Shown here: positions 25,100 to 33,612 of the stretch, in pieces
Layout of the letters: every line of letters begins with the position of its first letter
Position numbering within the stretch: the first letter of the stretch is position 1
NCBI GenBank assembly: GCA_018239715.1
Contig: JAFEGW010000002.1
Span: 49,144-113,143, forward strand
Length of the DNA stretch: 64,000 bases
DNA from: Verrucomicrobiota bacterium
GTDB taxonomy: Bacteria > Chlamydiota > Chlamydiia > Chlamydiales > Rhabdochlamydiaceae
Reading direction: 5' to 3'
Program-made: the position numbers and the translations under genes
Notes under the pieces: model-generated
Seen by the model: only the letters and a program-made list of their open reading frames with translations
Told to the model about the DNA's origin: nothing
Databases searched by the model: none

Positions 25100-25999
25100 A
25101 TGCGCGTTTCTTTTCTTCTAATGACCCTTTCAACAGCTTCTGCCTTTGCAGGTGAATACGGCTTTTCTGCTTACCACTTTGTCGATCCTGATCGTCCTTG
25201 GCACGTGGAAGGAAGATATCGTTTTGTCGGCCAAGCAGAGTTTGATCACCACCGCCATGGACATATACATTATTCTGATGCCGATGGAGGCGTTTACTAC
25301 ACTCAATTCCTCAACGATGAAAACTCCCTGACCTATGAGCTCGGCTACGACTTTCTCCGGCTCGACTGGAAAAAAAATCCCCGCTTCACCCAAACCAACT
25401 TTCATTACCTCATCGGCTCGATCGGCTATGTCTCCACCACCCTCGACAGATGGCGCTGGATTGTTAATGCAGGCTTTTCTGTCGATGCCACGCGCCTAGA
25501 TTTCGCGAAATCTGCCGTCGGCCACGGGATGCTCTGGGGAAGGTACCACTTTGCCGACTGCTGCGGCGTTCACGTGGGGATCTTAGGATGGTACGGTGTA
25601 GAAAATGGACATGCCTGGCCGATCTTCGGATTCGATTGGAAGTTTTGGGAAAATTGGAAAGCGACTTTTGTTTTCCCCTGCGATTATTCCATCAATTACG
25701 CTTTCAATGATAATTGGTCTTTAGAAACCGCCTATTCGGGCTTTGGCGGACCTTATCGGTATCCCCGCAGAGCTCATGAAGGAAGAAAGGGGTATCACGA
25801 TCCCATTTTTTCGGTTTTTGCAAATGGGGCTGAGCTGTTGCTCAAATACAAGTTCGAGCATTTATTCCGCGCCTCTATCGGCGCCGGCTGGAACTTTGGC
25901 GGCTGGATTTTTATTAAAGATCAAAACAACCGGCATGGGAAGTACTTCCACTTCGACGGCGCGCCTTATGCCCAGGCCAATCTAGAGTTTACATTTTAA
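25100..25999 (+). CDS. Outer-membrane beta-barrel-like protein
   Basis: A 299-residue protein with a signal peptide (MRVSFLLMTLSTASAFA) and then alternating aromatic/polar strands throughout (GGVYYTQFL, LTYELGYDFLRLDW, WRWIVNAGFSVDATRL). It ends ANLEFTF with a terminal Phe, which fits a BAM-assembled barrel. It is unusually rich in Trp, Tyr and His. The ATG at 25100 is preferred over a TTG six bases upstream. By position after rnhC it may correspond to CT007 of Chlamydia, which I cannot verify. No function can be assigned. Confidence 0.75.
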   Translation: MRVSFLLMTLSTASAFAGEYGFSAYHFVDPDRPWHVEGRYRFVGQAEFDHHRHGHIHYSDADGGVYYTQFLNDENSLTYELGYDFLRLDWKKNPRFTQTNFHYLIGSIGYVSTTLDRWRWIVNAGFSVDATRLDFAKSAVGHGMLWGRYHFADCCGVHVGILGWYGVENGHAWPIFGFDWKFWENWKATFVFPCDYSINYAFNDNWSLETAYSGFGGPYRYPRRAHEGRKGYHDPIFSVFANGAELLLKYKFEHLFRASIGAGWNFGGWIFIKDQNNRHGKYFHFDGAPYAQANLEFTF

Positions 26000-26007
26000 A
26001 AAAAGGC

Positions 26008-26034
26008 TTCAGATAGCCGATGAGGCTATCTGAA
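26008..26034. terminator. Bidirectional hairpin terminator
   Basis: A perfect 11-bp stem (26008-26018 / 26024-26034) with a 5-base loop lies between convergent genes. The A-run at 25998-26004 supplies a T-tract for transcription from the minus-strand gene ending at 26046. Confidence 0.75.
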
Positions 26035-26045
26035 ACCTACTAGGA

Positions 26046-26636
26046 TTAATTCGAAACGGTTTTATTCGTTGTGTGAATTTTAAACGACTCGACAAACTGT
26101 TTATAGCGGACTTCATCATAGTTCGGAATTTCACATTCCATCGCCATGAGATACATCTTATTTTTTACCATCACAGCGCGGCCTTTAAAATACATCTGCC
26201 CGGTGCGGATGAAAAAATCTAAAGCCTCATGACCGTCCACTAAAACCAAGTCAGCAAACAAAAGTTGGTTGTTAGGATTATGGGTCAAAATGCCATTTAA
26301 AAATCCTTCCAAGCTCATTTGGGCAAACGACTCATCCACGAAATCGGGATATTGAGCGACGAGGAGCATAAAGACGCTTTGCTGATCAGCAGCGGGTGAA
26401 ATATAAGCATCGTAAGTGAGCTCAAAATTCTGATCTGGCATGGCCATCTTCTCTGAAATATGCTCAGGCTGTGTAGGAAACAGCATCGAGCAGTTCCCTG
26501 GTGTTGAATGGAACTCGTTCCATCCGATCGGCGCTACAGCTGCTTTAGGAGCAGGCGCGGCAGTTGCGGACATCGGCGAGAGCACGCAAACCATGCCTCC
26601 CATCCATCCCACCATTTTATTAACGAAGCGATTCAT
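26046..26636 (-). CDS. Exported protein of unknown function
   Basis: A 196-residue protein beginning MNRFVNKMVGWMGGMVCVL...SATA, a signal peptide, followed by an Ala/Pro linker. The mature domain (from about 40) is a compact alpha/beta chain with GNCSMLFPTQPEHIS and MYFKGRAVMVKNKMYLMAME, which resembles a small PsbP/DUF-type fold I cannot name with confidence. The ATG at 26636 was chosen because the longer reading to 26708 has no signal and overlaps the upstream gene; GGGGG-rich sequence precedes it. It lies directly downstream of the Yip1-like gene in the same direction. Confidence 0.7.
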   Translation of the reverse strand: MNRFVNKMVGWMGGMVCVLSPMSATAAPAPKAAVAPIGWNEFHSTPGNCSMLFPTQPEHISEKMAMPDQNFELTYDAYISPAADQQSVFMLLVAQYPDFVDESFAQMSLEGFLNGILTHNPNNQLLFADLVLVDGHEALDFFIRTGQMYFKGRAVMVKNKMYLMAMECEIPNYDEVRYKQFVESFKIHTTNKTVSN

Positions 26637-26661
26637 AAATCCCCCTATTATTAAATTTAAA

Positions 26662-27336
26662 TTATTGCGGTGTACCTGTAGATCCCGGCGCACCCGGTGT
26701 CCCTGCACCTGTCATCATCGAAAAGAGCCAAGCCAAGATGGACACTCCGACAAAGATCAGCACAATGGGTATAATGACATTGAGTAAAGCCTTCCAGGCC
26801 GAAAACCCTTGCACCTCTCCCAGTGACTTTAAAAGAATAATTAAAGCCCAAACCGACACGATGACTTGAACAATCGAGGTCAAAAAGATGACCGCAAGCT
26901 CTCCCCCTATAAAGGGCGTCTCGACAAAGTTGTGCTGAAAGATCCTGCCTCCGAAAACGGCAATATTGATCGCCCAGATAAGGATATTCACGACATTCGG
27001 CGCGTTGGCCCAGGCCACAGCAGCGCGGATATTTTGGTAACTGCCGATGCCCCCGATCCACTTGCCCGTCCAATAAATCAGCGCGGTGGAAATATTAATC
27101 ATTAAGGCCCCTATAATCCCCGCCAGAACCAAACAGACAATGACAATGCCCGCGACAGGATATCTATCACCTAACGCAAAATTTTGCGCGATTTGAAGCA
27201 GCATAGGAAAACCGTAGATAATGCAAAGCAGCGGATATAGATAACCCGGATTGGATTCGATAATCGCCCGGATCGTTTCCCGCGGTCTCACCCAGATTCC
27301 CGTCCATGGATTGACCTGTAGTTTATCTCCCATCAT
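26662..27336 (-). CDS. Yip1-domain-like inner-membrane protein
   Basis: This 224-residue protein opens with the Yip1-type start NPWTGIWVRPRETIRAIIE, followed by about five hydrophobic helices (from about residue 30 to 208) and a short Gly/Thr/Pro tail (GTPGAPGSTGTP). Bacterial Yip1-domain proteins are membrane proteins of unclear role; the pattern W...P..T.R.I.......Y..PL is their usual N-terminal signature. An exported protein gene follows 25 bases downstream. In Chlamydia a membrane protein lies at a similar position between rnhC and CT001 (recalled, unchecked). Confidence 0.75.
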   Translation of the reverse strand: MMGDKLQVNPWTGIWVRPRETIRAIIESNPGYLYPLLCIIYGFPMLLQIAQNFALGDRYPVAGIVIVCLVLAGIIGALMINISTALIYWTGKWIGGIGSYQNIRAAVAWANAPNVVNILIWAINIAVFGGRIFQHNFVETPFIGGELAVIFLTSIVQVIVSVWALIILLKSLGEVQGFSAWKALLNVIIPIVLIFVGVSILAWLFSMMTGAGTPGAPGSTGTPQ

Positions 27337-27494
27337 TCCGCCCTCCCTTTGCCGTAGGCATGCAAGCTTACGCGCTTTTTTCGATGCCCACTTTTCTCGC
27401 GGCCCGTATGTTCATAATAGAAATTAAAAATTAATTAATCAATATAATTTTGAAATTAACTAAAACTAATTACAATTATTTATGAAAATAAAAA

Positions 27495-27517
27495 AAGGCA
27501 TGCAGAGTGCATGCCTT
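27495..27517 (-). terminator. Terminator of the small acidic exported protein gene
   Basis: A perfect 10-bp stem (27495-27504 / 27508-27517) with a 3-base loop. Read on the minus strand it is followed by a T-rich tract, which makes it a standard intrinsic terminator for the gene ending at 27545. Confidence 0.8.
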
Positions 27518-27544
27518 CTAAAGGTCTGATAATTTTACTAAAGT

Positions 27545-27766
27545 CTATTGCTGCTCTTCATCCTGGTCGTCATCATCATAGCTCGTGTCATCATAGGAGG
27601 CTTCATCCTCATAGGGATCCGGGCTTTGCGATGTATCGGTATCAGCCTGCTGGGAATCGGGCTGCTCAGGCACCGGCGAAACTTGCTTTTTCACCGTGTC
27701 GGCAGAAAGAAAAGGAGGGACAAGCAACACCATCCATCCTACAAACATCATCACTCTTCGTTTCAT
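27545..27766 (-). CDS. Small exported acidic protein
   Basis: A 73-residue protein: a signal peptide (MKRRVMMFVGWMVLLVPPFLSA) and then a low-complexity Gln/Asp/Glu/Ser/Tyr tail (DPYEDEASYDDTSYDDDDQDEEQQ), probably disordered and strongly negative. The ATG at 27766 has a GGAG just upstream and puts the signal at the N-terminus; a longer in-frame reading to 27817 lacks support. Strong own terminator. The function is unknown; metal or cation binding by the acidic tail is only a guess. Confidence 0.62.
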   Translation of the reverse strand: MKRRVMMFVGWMVLLVPPFLSADTVKKQVSPVPEQPDSQQADTDTSQSPDPYEDEASYDDTSYDDDDQDEEQQ

Positions 27767-27906
27767 GTTTAAACTCCAGTTTTCAGCCAAAATATCAAGC
27801 GTGTGAATTCCCCACAAGTATCATTATGCTAACGACTTATTTCAACTTATTTACATTTAATTACATTTATTATAATAATAATTATATATTATATAGGAGA
27901 TTGATC

Positions 27907-28302
27907 ATGACTATTTCTAGAAAGAAGAAATCTGCACATTATCATCCAAAAAAAATCGCCCCCACCAAACCCAAGAAAATCTCCCATCCGCTCGAAAAGC
28001 AAATGCTAGGCGATTTGGAAAAACGGATCAGCCTCAATGTCGGTCAATTTCTTGTTCTCACCGAAGAAGGCGAACCTACCCAAATTGCTCTCGCTCATCA
28101 AAAGGCCAAAAGCGACTTTCTAAAATACGCCCCAGAAATGTCTCGTATCGCCTTGCATCTCGGCGGAGAGATTAGCGAAGTTGTAGCGGACTTCTTGGAC
28201 AGCGTTGACGTCGTCCTTCATTCCACAGAGTTTCTCGATGAAGAGAAAGTGGCCCGCTGTTTTCATACGACTTCACGGCTTCAAGCCCATTTGCAATTAT
28301 AA
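27907..28302 (+). CDS. Conserved-looking hypothetical protein
   Basis: A 131-residue soluble protein with a basic, Lys/Pro-rich N-terminus (MTISRKKKSAHYHPKKIAPTKPKK) and a helical, acidic C-terminal two-thirds (EKQMLGDLEKRISLNVGQF...FLDSVDVVLHSTEFLDEEKV). The ATG at 27907 is preceded by TAGGAGA at good spacing. The frame is open 132 codons further upstream but that part is AT-rich non-coding DNA antisense to the neighbouring gene. Its last six bases overlap the convergent SDR gene. I do not recognise it. Confidence 0.65.
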   Translation: MTISRKKKSAHYHPKKIAPTKPKKISHPLEKQMLGDLEKRISLNVGQFLVLTEEGEPTQIALAHQKAKSDFLKYAPEMSRIALHLGGEISEVVADFLDSVDVVLHSTEFLDEEKVARCFHTTSRLQAHLQL

Positions 28303-29184
28303 GTCAGCAAGATGAGGTCTTTGAAACTTAAAACCTTTTTCTAAAAGACGGGCTGGAACCACGCGTGCACTCGCTAAAAACAGCTGCTTGCCCTTTTCTC
28401 CGAAGACTGCTTGGATCAGCCACGCGGGCACCGGCAAAAAAGGGCGGCGATTTACGCTTTTTGCCACTTGCTGGGTGAATTCTCGATTCGTGATGGGATG
28501 GGGCGCTGTGAAATTGAACACTCCTCGAACCTCCTGTGTCAGTGTAAAATCCAAAGCCCCTACCAGGTCTTCAAGGGCAATCCAGCTCATCCATTGTTTT
28601 CCACTCCCAAGCCTTCCCCCGAAGCCCCACTTAAAAAGAGGCAGAAGTCGAGCCAGCATGCCCCCCTTACGCGAAAGTACATTCCCAAACCTTCCATGGA
28701 CGACCCGGACTTTTTTCTGCTCGAGCACACTGCTAGCCTCTTCCCATTTCGCGCAGACGTCGGATAAGAAGCCTGTCCCTTTGCGGCTTTCCTCCGTCAA
28801 GAGCTCATTTCCCCTATCTCCATAATACCCTGTTGCCGAAGCAGCGAAAAAAACCTTCGGCGGCCGTTTGAGCCTTGCCAGTGCATGCGCTAAAAGCCAG
28901 GTATCTCGGACTCGGCTTAAAAAAATCGCCTCTTTTTTCTCCTCGGTCCAGCGGCCGTCAGCCACATTCTCTCCCGCCAAATGCACGACGGCATGAAATC
29001 CTTCTAAATTATCTAGGTGGATCTCTTCATTGACGGGGTTCCAAAAAACCGTATCTGGAGCCTTCTGCCGTGGATTTCGCACTAGCCTATGAACAATGTA
29101 CCCTTGCTTCTTCAAATGCCCTAGGACGGCCTGTCCGATAAATCCCGAAGAGCCTGTAACGAGAATGCGATGTAGAGTGGGCAT
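28297..29184 (-). CDS. SDR-superfamily epimerase-like protein (YfcH / TIGR01777 type)
   Basis: This 295-residue NAD(P)-binding protein has the Rossmann motif ILVTGSSGFIGQAVLGHL at the N-terminus, HLAGENVADGRWTEEKK, and FAASATGYYGDRG carrying the YxxxN/K-type active-site region. The C-terminal DUF1731-like tail has FLPVPAWLIQAVFGEKG. This layout is typical of YfcH, often mis-called 'cell division inhibitor SulA'. The reaction is unknown. It follows the DUF378 gene on the same strand after about 90 bases that hold an inverted repeat at 29241-29265. Confidence 0.88.
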   Translation of the reverse strand: MPTLHRILVTGSSGFIGQAVLGHLKKQGYIVHRLVRNPRQKAPDTVFWNPVNEEIHLDNLEGFHAVVHLAGENVADGRWTEEKKEAIFLSRVRDTWLLAHALARLKRPPKVFFAASATGYYGDRGNELLTEESRKGTGFLSDVCAKWEEASSVLEQKKVRVVHGRFGNVLSRKGGMLARLLPLFKWGFGGRLGSGKQWMSWIALEDLVGALDFTLTQEVRGVFNFTAPHPITNREFTQQVAKSVNRRPFLPVPAWLIQAVFGEKGKQLFLASARVVPARLLEKGFKFQRPHLADL

Positions 29185-29240
29185 AGAACTTAAAATACGG
29201 AACAGACAAATAACTGGCGAGGCTTAAATCCTGTAGATGA

Positions 29241-29265
29241 GAGCTTGGGCAGATCGCCCAAGCTC
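29241..29265 (-). terminator. Hairpin after the DUF378 gene
   Basis: A perfect 10-bp stem (29241-29250 / 29256-29265) with a 5-base loop, located between two minus-strand genes. It has no T-tract, so its terminator strength is uncertain. Confidence 0.5.
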
Positions 29266-29277
29266 GAAGAAAGATAC

Positions 29278-29538
29278 TTACATTTTGCAGCAGCCGCCAG
29301 GACCAGAACCACCTTCTTTGTGTTCATGGCTGCAGCCACAGAGAGCTTTGCATTTACCGAGGAATCCAAGTCCCCAGACTCCTGCCAGGCCCACAATCGC
29401 GTAAATAAAACGAGCGAGCATAGAAGTGTTTCCATGAGCCAGCCAAGCCACGAGGTCAAATTGGAAAAATCCCCAAAGACCCCAGTTCAGCGCTCCCACT
29501 AAAATTAAAATCAAAGACAGCACATTCAAAGCTTTCAT
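29278..29538 (-). CDS. DUF378 small membrane protein (CT001-like)
   Basis: This 86-residue protein has two predicted transmembrane helices, a first with VLSLILILVGALNWGLWGF and a second with FIYAIVGLAGVWGLGFLG. This is the DUF378 pattern, including the conserved LNWGL. The C-terminal tail is rich in Cys, His and Gly (CGCSHEHKEGGSGPGGCC), which could bind metal. GAGAAT-like RBS precedes the ATG. Its position just upstream of the divergent gatC matches my memory of CT001 in Chlamydia. Function unknown. Confidence 0.85.
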   Translation of the reverse strand: MKALNVLSLILILVGALNWGLWGFFQFDLVAWLAHGNTSMLARFIYAIVGLAGVWGLGFLGKCKALCGCSHEHKEGGSGPGGCCKM

Positions 29539-29597
29539 AAAATTCTCCTAGTAGTTCGTCTAATCTTTATTATTAAAAAAAAGACGCTTGGCTGTCA

Positions 29598-30353
29598 TCA
29601 ATTTTTTATGGATACGCTTAAGTGCTGCAATGTTTGCCGCAGCACTTTCCTTCGCTGCACTTCGCCTTTCTCTAGGAGATTGTAGATCCTCTCGATATAA
29701 GGATTGTTGCGAGGAAGAACGGGCAGGCTGAACTCGATATGGACACCGGAAAGCACGGCTGTGCCTAGGCCGATCTTACAACTAATGATCGCCGCCGGAT
29801 CATTTTCAAGTTCGAGGTACGAGCTGAGGACTGAAACACCGGGCAATCCCTCCACCCTCCCAAAGTGACACCCTCCATTGTAGTAGGCGTGAAAGGCCTC
29901 ACTCTCCCAAGAAACTCGCGCAGCTTCGATTCCCTGCAGTCCATCGGCGCGGTATTTATTTTTGCCGTAGGCAGGACCTTCGGCGAGGCCCGGGAAAAAC
30001 GCCAGCGACCTAGGGGCGCACACTTCATAGCTTCCCCCTTTTTCAAATTCGATGGAGCCTGATCCAAAATAAGCCCCTGCGCAGATCCCAAGATACGACC
30101 CTCCATTCTCGACATACTGGCGAATTTTAGAGGTCCCTGCTCCCTCAAGGGCTTGGTGATAATAAATGTCCCTGCCGCCAGGGATGATCAGCAAGGCCGT
30201 CTCTTTTTCCCAGTTTTCAGTTTTGAGGGTTTTGGCGTCCATCCGACGAATCCTATGACAGACAGGATCGACCTCTAGCTGTAAAGATTTTACTGTCTGT
30301 TTGAGGGCGGCCCCGTCGACTCCCTGGTCGACGTAGACAATTATTTGTTGCAT
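29598..30353 (-). CDS. Standalone biotin-protein-ligase N-terminal-type (BPL_N) amidotransferase-like protein
   Basis: This 251-residue protein starts MQQIIVYVDQGVDGAALKQTV. It has a class-I glutamine-amidotransferase-like core: LLIIPGGRDIYY, then the nucleophile elbow YLGICAGAYFGS. It also has the late YYNGGCHFG motif seen in the BPL_N domain that precedes eukaryotic holocarboxylase synthetases. Here there is no ligase domain in the same chain. The ATG at 30353 was preferred to one 33 bases upstream by homology to the domain start. It is divergent from gatC, 41 bases away, so the two promoters must overlap. The enzymatic role is unknown. Confidence 0.8.
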   Translation of the reverse strand: MQQIIVYVDQGVDGAALKQTVKSLQLEVDPVCHRIRRMDAKTLKTENWEKETALLIIPGGRDIYYHQALEGAGTSKIRQYVENGGSYLGICAGAYFGSGSIEFEKGGSYEVCAPRSLAFFPGLAEGPAYGKNKYRADGLQGIEAARVSWESEAFHAYYNGGCHFGRVEGLPGVSVLSSYLELENDPAAIISCKIGLGTAVLSGVHIEFSLPVLPRNNPYIERIYNLLEKGEVQRRKVLRQTLQHLSVSIKN

Positions 30354-30394
30354 CGTTTTTCTCCTCGCCTTAGAATAGATAGTCACTCATTTAT

Positions 30395-30685
30395 ATGGAA
30401 GAATCCGATTTCAACAAGCTTAGCCGCCTCTGCAGAATCTCTTGCACCGAAGAGGAGAAAAGAAAATTTTCAAGAAGCATTGAAGATATTTTGATTTATG
30501 TCGAGCAGCTCCAAGAGGTAGATACGGAAGGAGTTCCTCCTTGCCTGACAGTGCTAGAAACGCTGACCGCTCAGCTCAGGGAAGATGTTCCGGAAGAGCC
30601 GCTTTCCCGCGACCTGTTCTTGGCCAACGCCCCCTCCCATGTCGGCGGAATGGTCCGCGTCCCTCCCGTCTTTAAACAACAATAG
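30395..30685 (+). CDS. gatC: Glutamyl-tRNA(Gln)/aspartyl-tRNA(Asn) amidotransferase subunit C
   Basis: This 96-residue subunit stabilises the GatA-GatB interface in the complex that makes Gln-tRNA(Gln) and possibly Asn-tRNA(Asn). Family features are FNKLSRLCRISCTEEEKRKF, ILIYVEQLQEVDTEGVPP and LREDVPEEPLSRDLFLANAP. It begins the gatC-gatA-gatB operon, 8 bases before gatA, as in Chlamydia. Confidence 0.94.
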   Translation: MEESDFNKLSRLCRISCTEEEKRKFSRSIEDILIYVEQLQEVDTEGVPPCLTVLETLTAQLREDVPEEPLSRDLFLANAPSHVGGMVRVPPVFKQQ

Positions 30686-30693
30686 GATCACTT

Positions 30694-32160
30694 GTGTACC
30701 ACCTTCCTGCGCATGTTCTGCGAGATCAGTTTGTTAAAGGTGAAGTCAGCGCGACGGAAATCACCGAAGCCGCTTTAAAGCGGATTTCAACTTACGACAA
30801 AGACCTCGGCTGTTTTCTGACCGTCATGTCGGAGCGTGCGCTCGCTCATGCCCAAGCCCTCGATGAAAAAAGAGCCCAAAAGAAGCCCCTAGGAAAACTC
30901 GCAGGGATTCCAATGGCCCTCAAAGACAACATTCACGTCCTAGGCATAAGATCGACCTGCGGCTCGAAGTTCCTCTCCAACTACAACGCGGTTTTCGATG
31001 CGACCGTCACCCGCCTCTTGGAAGAAGAAGACGCTCTGCTGATTGGCAAGACCAACCTCGATGAATTTGCCATGGGCTCATCCACCGAAAATTCCGGCTA
31101 TCATCTCACCAAAAATCCTTGGGATTTGAAACTCTCACCTGGAGGCTCCTCCGGAGGATCGGCAGCTGCTGTGGCCGCCCGCCTCTGTCCTATCTCTTTT
31201 GGGAGCGATACCGGCGGATCGATCCGGCAGCCGGCAGCCTTCTGCGGCATTGTCGGATTTAAGCCCAGCTACGGCAGAGTCTCTCGCCACGGCCTCGTGG
31301 CTTTTGGCTCTTCTCTCGATCAGATTGGCCCTTTCTCGACTAATGTCATGGATACCGCTTTGATCATGGAAGTGATCGGAAAACACTGTGAAAAAGATGC
31401 CACCAGCCTTCCTAATGCCCCTGAGCCTTATCTGCAAAAAATTCAAACGCCGATCCAGGGAATGTCGGTGGGAGTCCCCTGGCACTTCTTAGAAGGCCTT
31501 GACAAAGAAGCCCGCCAAAATTTTGAGCAGTCCTTGCAGATCTTGAAAGACCTGGGCTGCACTCTTGTCGATGTCGATCTCGACATTTTACGCTACTCGA
31601 TTGCCGTCTACTACATCTTAGCCACGGCCGAGGCTTCGACGAATCTCGCCCGCTTTGATGGGATCCGGTTTGGCAAGCGGTCTGCACGCGCGACCACGCT
31701 GGACGAGATCTTCGACTTTTCTCGGCAAGAAGGGTTTGGCCCTGAAGTCAAGCGGCGTATCATGCTGGGTACCTATGTTCTCTCTGCCGGCTTCCAAGAC
31801 GCCTACTATAAGCGAGCGCAGAAAGTACGGACCCTCATCATCCGGCAGTTTAAAAAAGCGTTTGAAAAATGTCAGATCATCGTCACGCCCACCTCGCCGA
31901 TTGCCCCTTTTGAAATCGGGCAGATCCAAGACCCTTTACAAATGTACTTGCAAGACATCTATACAATCCCCGCTAATCTTGCAGGACTTCCAGCTGTTTC
32001 TATCCCTGCGGGATTTAATGGCGAGGGACGACCTTTCGGGCTCCACCTCACGGGACCTTTCCTCCATGACGCCGATGTCCTGCGCATCGCCCATCAGTTC
32101 GAGCAAAAGACGCAGTTTGGCAAAAAAGTCCCACCAAAATTCGAGGCTCTCCATGGTTGA
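30694..32160 (+). CDS. gatA: Glutamyl-tRNA(Gln) amidotransferase subunit A
   Basis: This 488-residue amidase subunit releases ammonia from glutamine for the GatB kinase/transamidase site. The Ser-cisSer-Lys triad of the amidase-signature family is visible: K77 in MALKDNI, S152 in GGSSGGS, and S176 in DTGGSIRQP. Length is normal. The start is GTG (30694) with AGGATC upstream. The stop overlaps the gatB start by 8 bases, which indicates translational coupling. Confidence 0.96.
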   Translation: MYHLPAHVLRDQFVKGEVSATEITEAALKRISTYDKDLGCFLTVMSERALAHAQALDEKRAQKKPLGKLAGIPMALKDNIHVLGIRSTCGSKFLSNYNAVFDATVTRLLEEEDALLIGKTNLDEFAMGSSTENSGYHLTKNPWDLKLSPGGSSGGSAAAVAARLCPISFGSDTGGSIRQPAAFCGIVGFKPSYGRVSRHGLVAFGSSLDQIGPFSTNVMDTALIMEVIGKHCEKDATSLPNAPEPYLQKIQTPIQGMSVGVPWHFLEGLDKEARQNFEQSLQILKDLGCTLVDVDLDILRYSIAVYYILATAEASTNLARFDGIRFGKRSARATTLDEIFDFSRQEGFGPEVKRRIMLGTYVLSAGFQDAYYKRAQKVRTLIIRQFKKAFEKCQIIVTPTSPIAPFEIGQIQDPLQMYLQDIYTIPANLAGLPAVSIPAGFNGEGRPFGLHLTGPFLHDADVLRIAHQFEQKTQFGKKVPPKFEALHG

Positions 32161-33601
32161 TGTCTGCTACGAAAACTGGGAAACGATCATTGGCCTGGAA
32201 ATCCACGTCCAGCTCAGCACTAAAACGAAAATGTTCGGCAGCGAGCCGTACCACTTTGGCAGCGAACCCAACACCGATATCGGGGTCGTCTGCACAGGCC
32301 AGCCAGGGACGCTTCCCGTCATCAACAAAGAAGCCGTTCATAAAGCCGTGCAATTCGGCTGCGCTGTCCACGCCAAGATCAACCTCGTCAGCCGCTTCGA
32401 CCGGAAATCGTATTTCTATCCCGACAATCCTAAAAACTATCAAATCACCCAGTTTGATTACCCGATTGTCGTTGGAGGATCTATCGCTGCTGAAGTCAGC
32501 GGAGAGACCAAGCACTTCCAGATCAACCGCGCCCATCTCGAAGAAGATGCCGGCATGCTCAAACACTTCACGAACTTTTCCGGTGTCGACTACAACCGCG
32601 CTGGAGTTCCTCTCCTAGAGATCGTCTCCGAGCCTTGCATGCACTCCCCTAAAGATGCCGTCTCCTATGCCATGGCCATCAAAGCCATTATGGAGTACCT
32701 CGACGCTTCCGATTGCAACATGGAAGAAGGTTCTCTCCGCATCGATGCCAACATCTCCGTCCGCCTCAAGGGGGAGCAAAAGTTCCGGAATAAAATCGAA
32801 ATCAAGAACATGAACTCGTTCTCCCACATGGAGACCGCCTTAGAATCTGAAATCCGCCGGCAAATACAGTTTTATTCTCAACATCCCCACGAAGAGATCG
32901 AGCGAGGCACCTACCGCTTTGACACCGAGACCGGCGAGCTGGTGCTCATGCGCCTCAAAGAGCAAGCCGAAGACTATCGGTATTTTCCTGAGCCCGACCT
33001 GCCCCCCATGGTTCTCACTGAAGCATATGTCGAAGAGATCCGTCAAAAACTTCCCGAGCTTCCCCGGGAGCGTTATAGACGGTATCTCTCGGAGCTTCAG
33101 CTTCCCGAGCAACCTGCGACCCTTCTCATCAATGACAAGAAGCTCTCTGATTATTTTGAAGAGGGGTTAAAAAAATGCTCCAATGGGAAATCCCTCGCTG
33201 TTTGGCTGACCGTTGAGTTCCCCGGCCGCCTCAAAGAACTCGGCAAAACCTTGTGGGACCTCGGCATCCCTGCCGATCACATTGCAGAGCTTGTGACCCT
33301 CATTGACAAAGGCACCATTACCGGGAAAATTGCCAAAAGCGTTGCCGATGACATGGTCGCCAAGCCTGGCACTTCCCCTTCCGCCATCGTTAAGGCCAAC
33401 CCCGACTACCAACCGATGTCCGACACGGGTGAAATCGAAGCCCTTGTCGACAAAGTCCTCGCTGAAAACCCCAGCGTCATCGCTGACTACAATGCCGGCA
33501 AAAAACAAGCGTTTGCGTTCCTCGTCGGCCAGATTATGAAAGCTTCACGAGGCAAGGCATCTCCGACCATCGTGAACGAGCTTCTTCTCAAGAAGCTGTG
33601 A
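32153..33601 (+). CDS. gatB: Aspartyl/glutamyl-tRNA amidotransferase subunit B
   Basis: This 482-residue subunit activates and transamidates misacylated tRNA. It begins MVDVCYENWETIIGLEIHVQ, the usual GatB N-terminus, so the ATG at 32153 is the start although the frame is open far upstream inside gatA. Further markers are FYPDNPKNYQITQFDYP, HLEEDAGML, GVPLLEIVSEP, YRYFPEPDLPP, and the C-terminal YqeY-like tail ending VNELLLKKL. It ends 11 bases before the convergent LRR gene. Confidence 0.96.
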   Translation: MVDVCYENWETIIGLEIHVQLSTKTKMFGSEPYHFGSEPNTDIGVVCTGQPGTLPVINKEAVHKAVQFGCAVHAKINLVSRFDRKSYFYPDNPKNYQITQFDYPIVVGGSIAAEVSGETKHFQINRAHLEEDAGMLKHFTNFSGVDYNRAGVPLLEIVSEPCMHSPKDAVSYAMAIKAIMEYLDASDCNMEEGSLRIDANISVRLKGEQKFRNKIEIKNMNSFSHMETALESEIRRQIQFYSQHPHEEIERGTYRFDTETGELVLMRLKEQAEDYRYFPEPDLPPMVLTEAYVEEIRQKLPELPRERYRRYLSELQLPEQPATLLINDKKLSDYFEEGLKKCSNGKSLAVWLTVEFPGRLKELGKTLWDLGIPADHIAELVTLIDKGTITGKIAKSVADDMVAKPGTSPSAIVKANPDYQPMSDTGEIEALVDKVLAENPSVIADYNAGKKQAFAFLVGQIMKASRGKASPTIVNELLLKKL

Positions 33602-33612
33602 TGCTAGACAGG

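Noticed and set aside
26637..26708. Longer N-terminus for the exported protein ending at 26046
   Set aside because: It overlaps the Yip1-like gene and would bury the signal peptide 24 residues inside the protein.
27511..27906. Upstream extension of the 131-residue protein
   Set aside because: It is antisense to the acidic exported gene and its terminator and has no RBS; a good RBS and ATG exist at 27907.
31655..32152. Upstream extension of the gatB frame into gatA
   Set aside because: The conserved GatB N-terminus begins at 32153; the extension is out of frame with the gatA protein and has no homology-like pattern.
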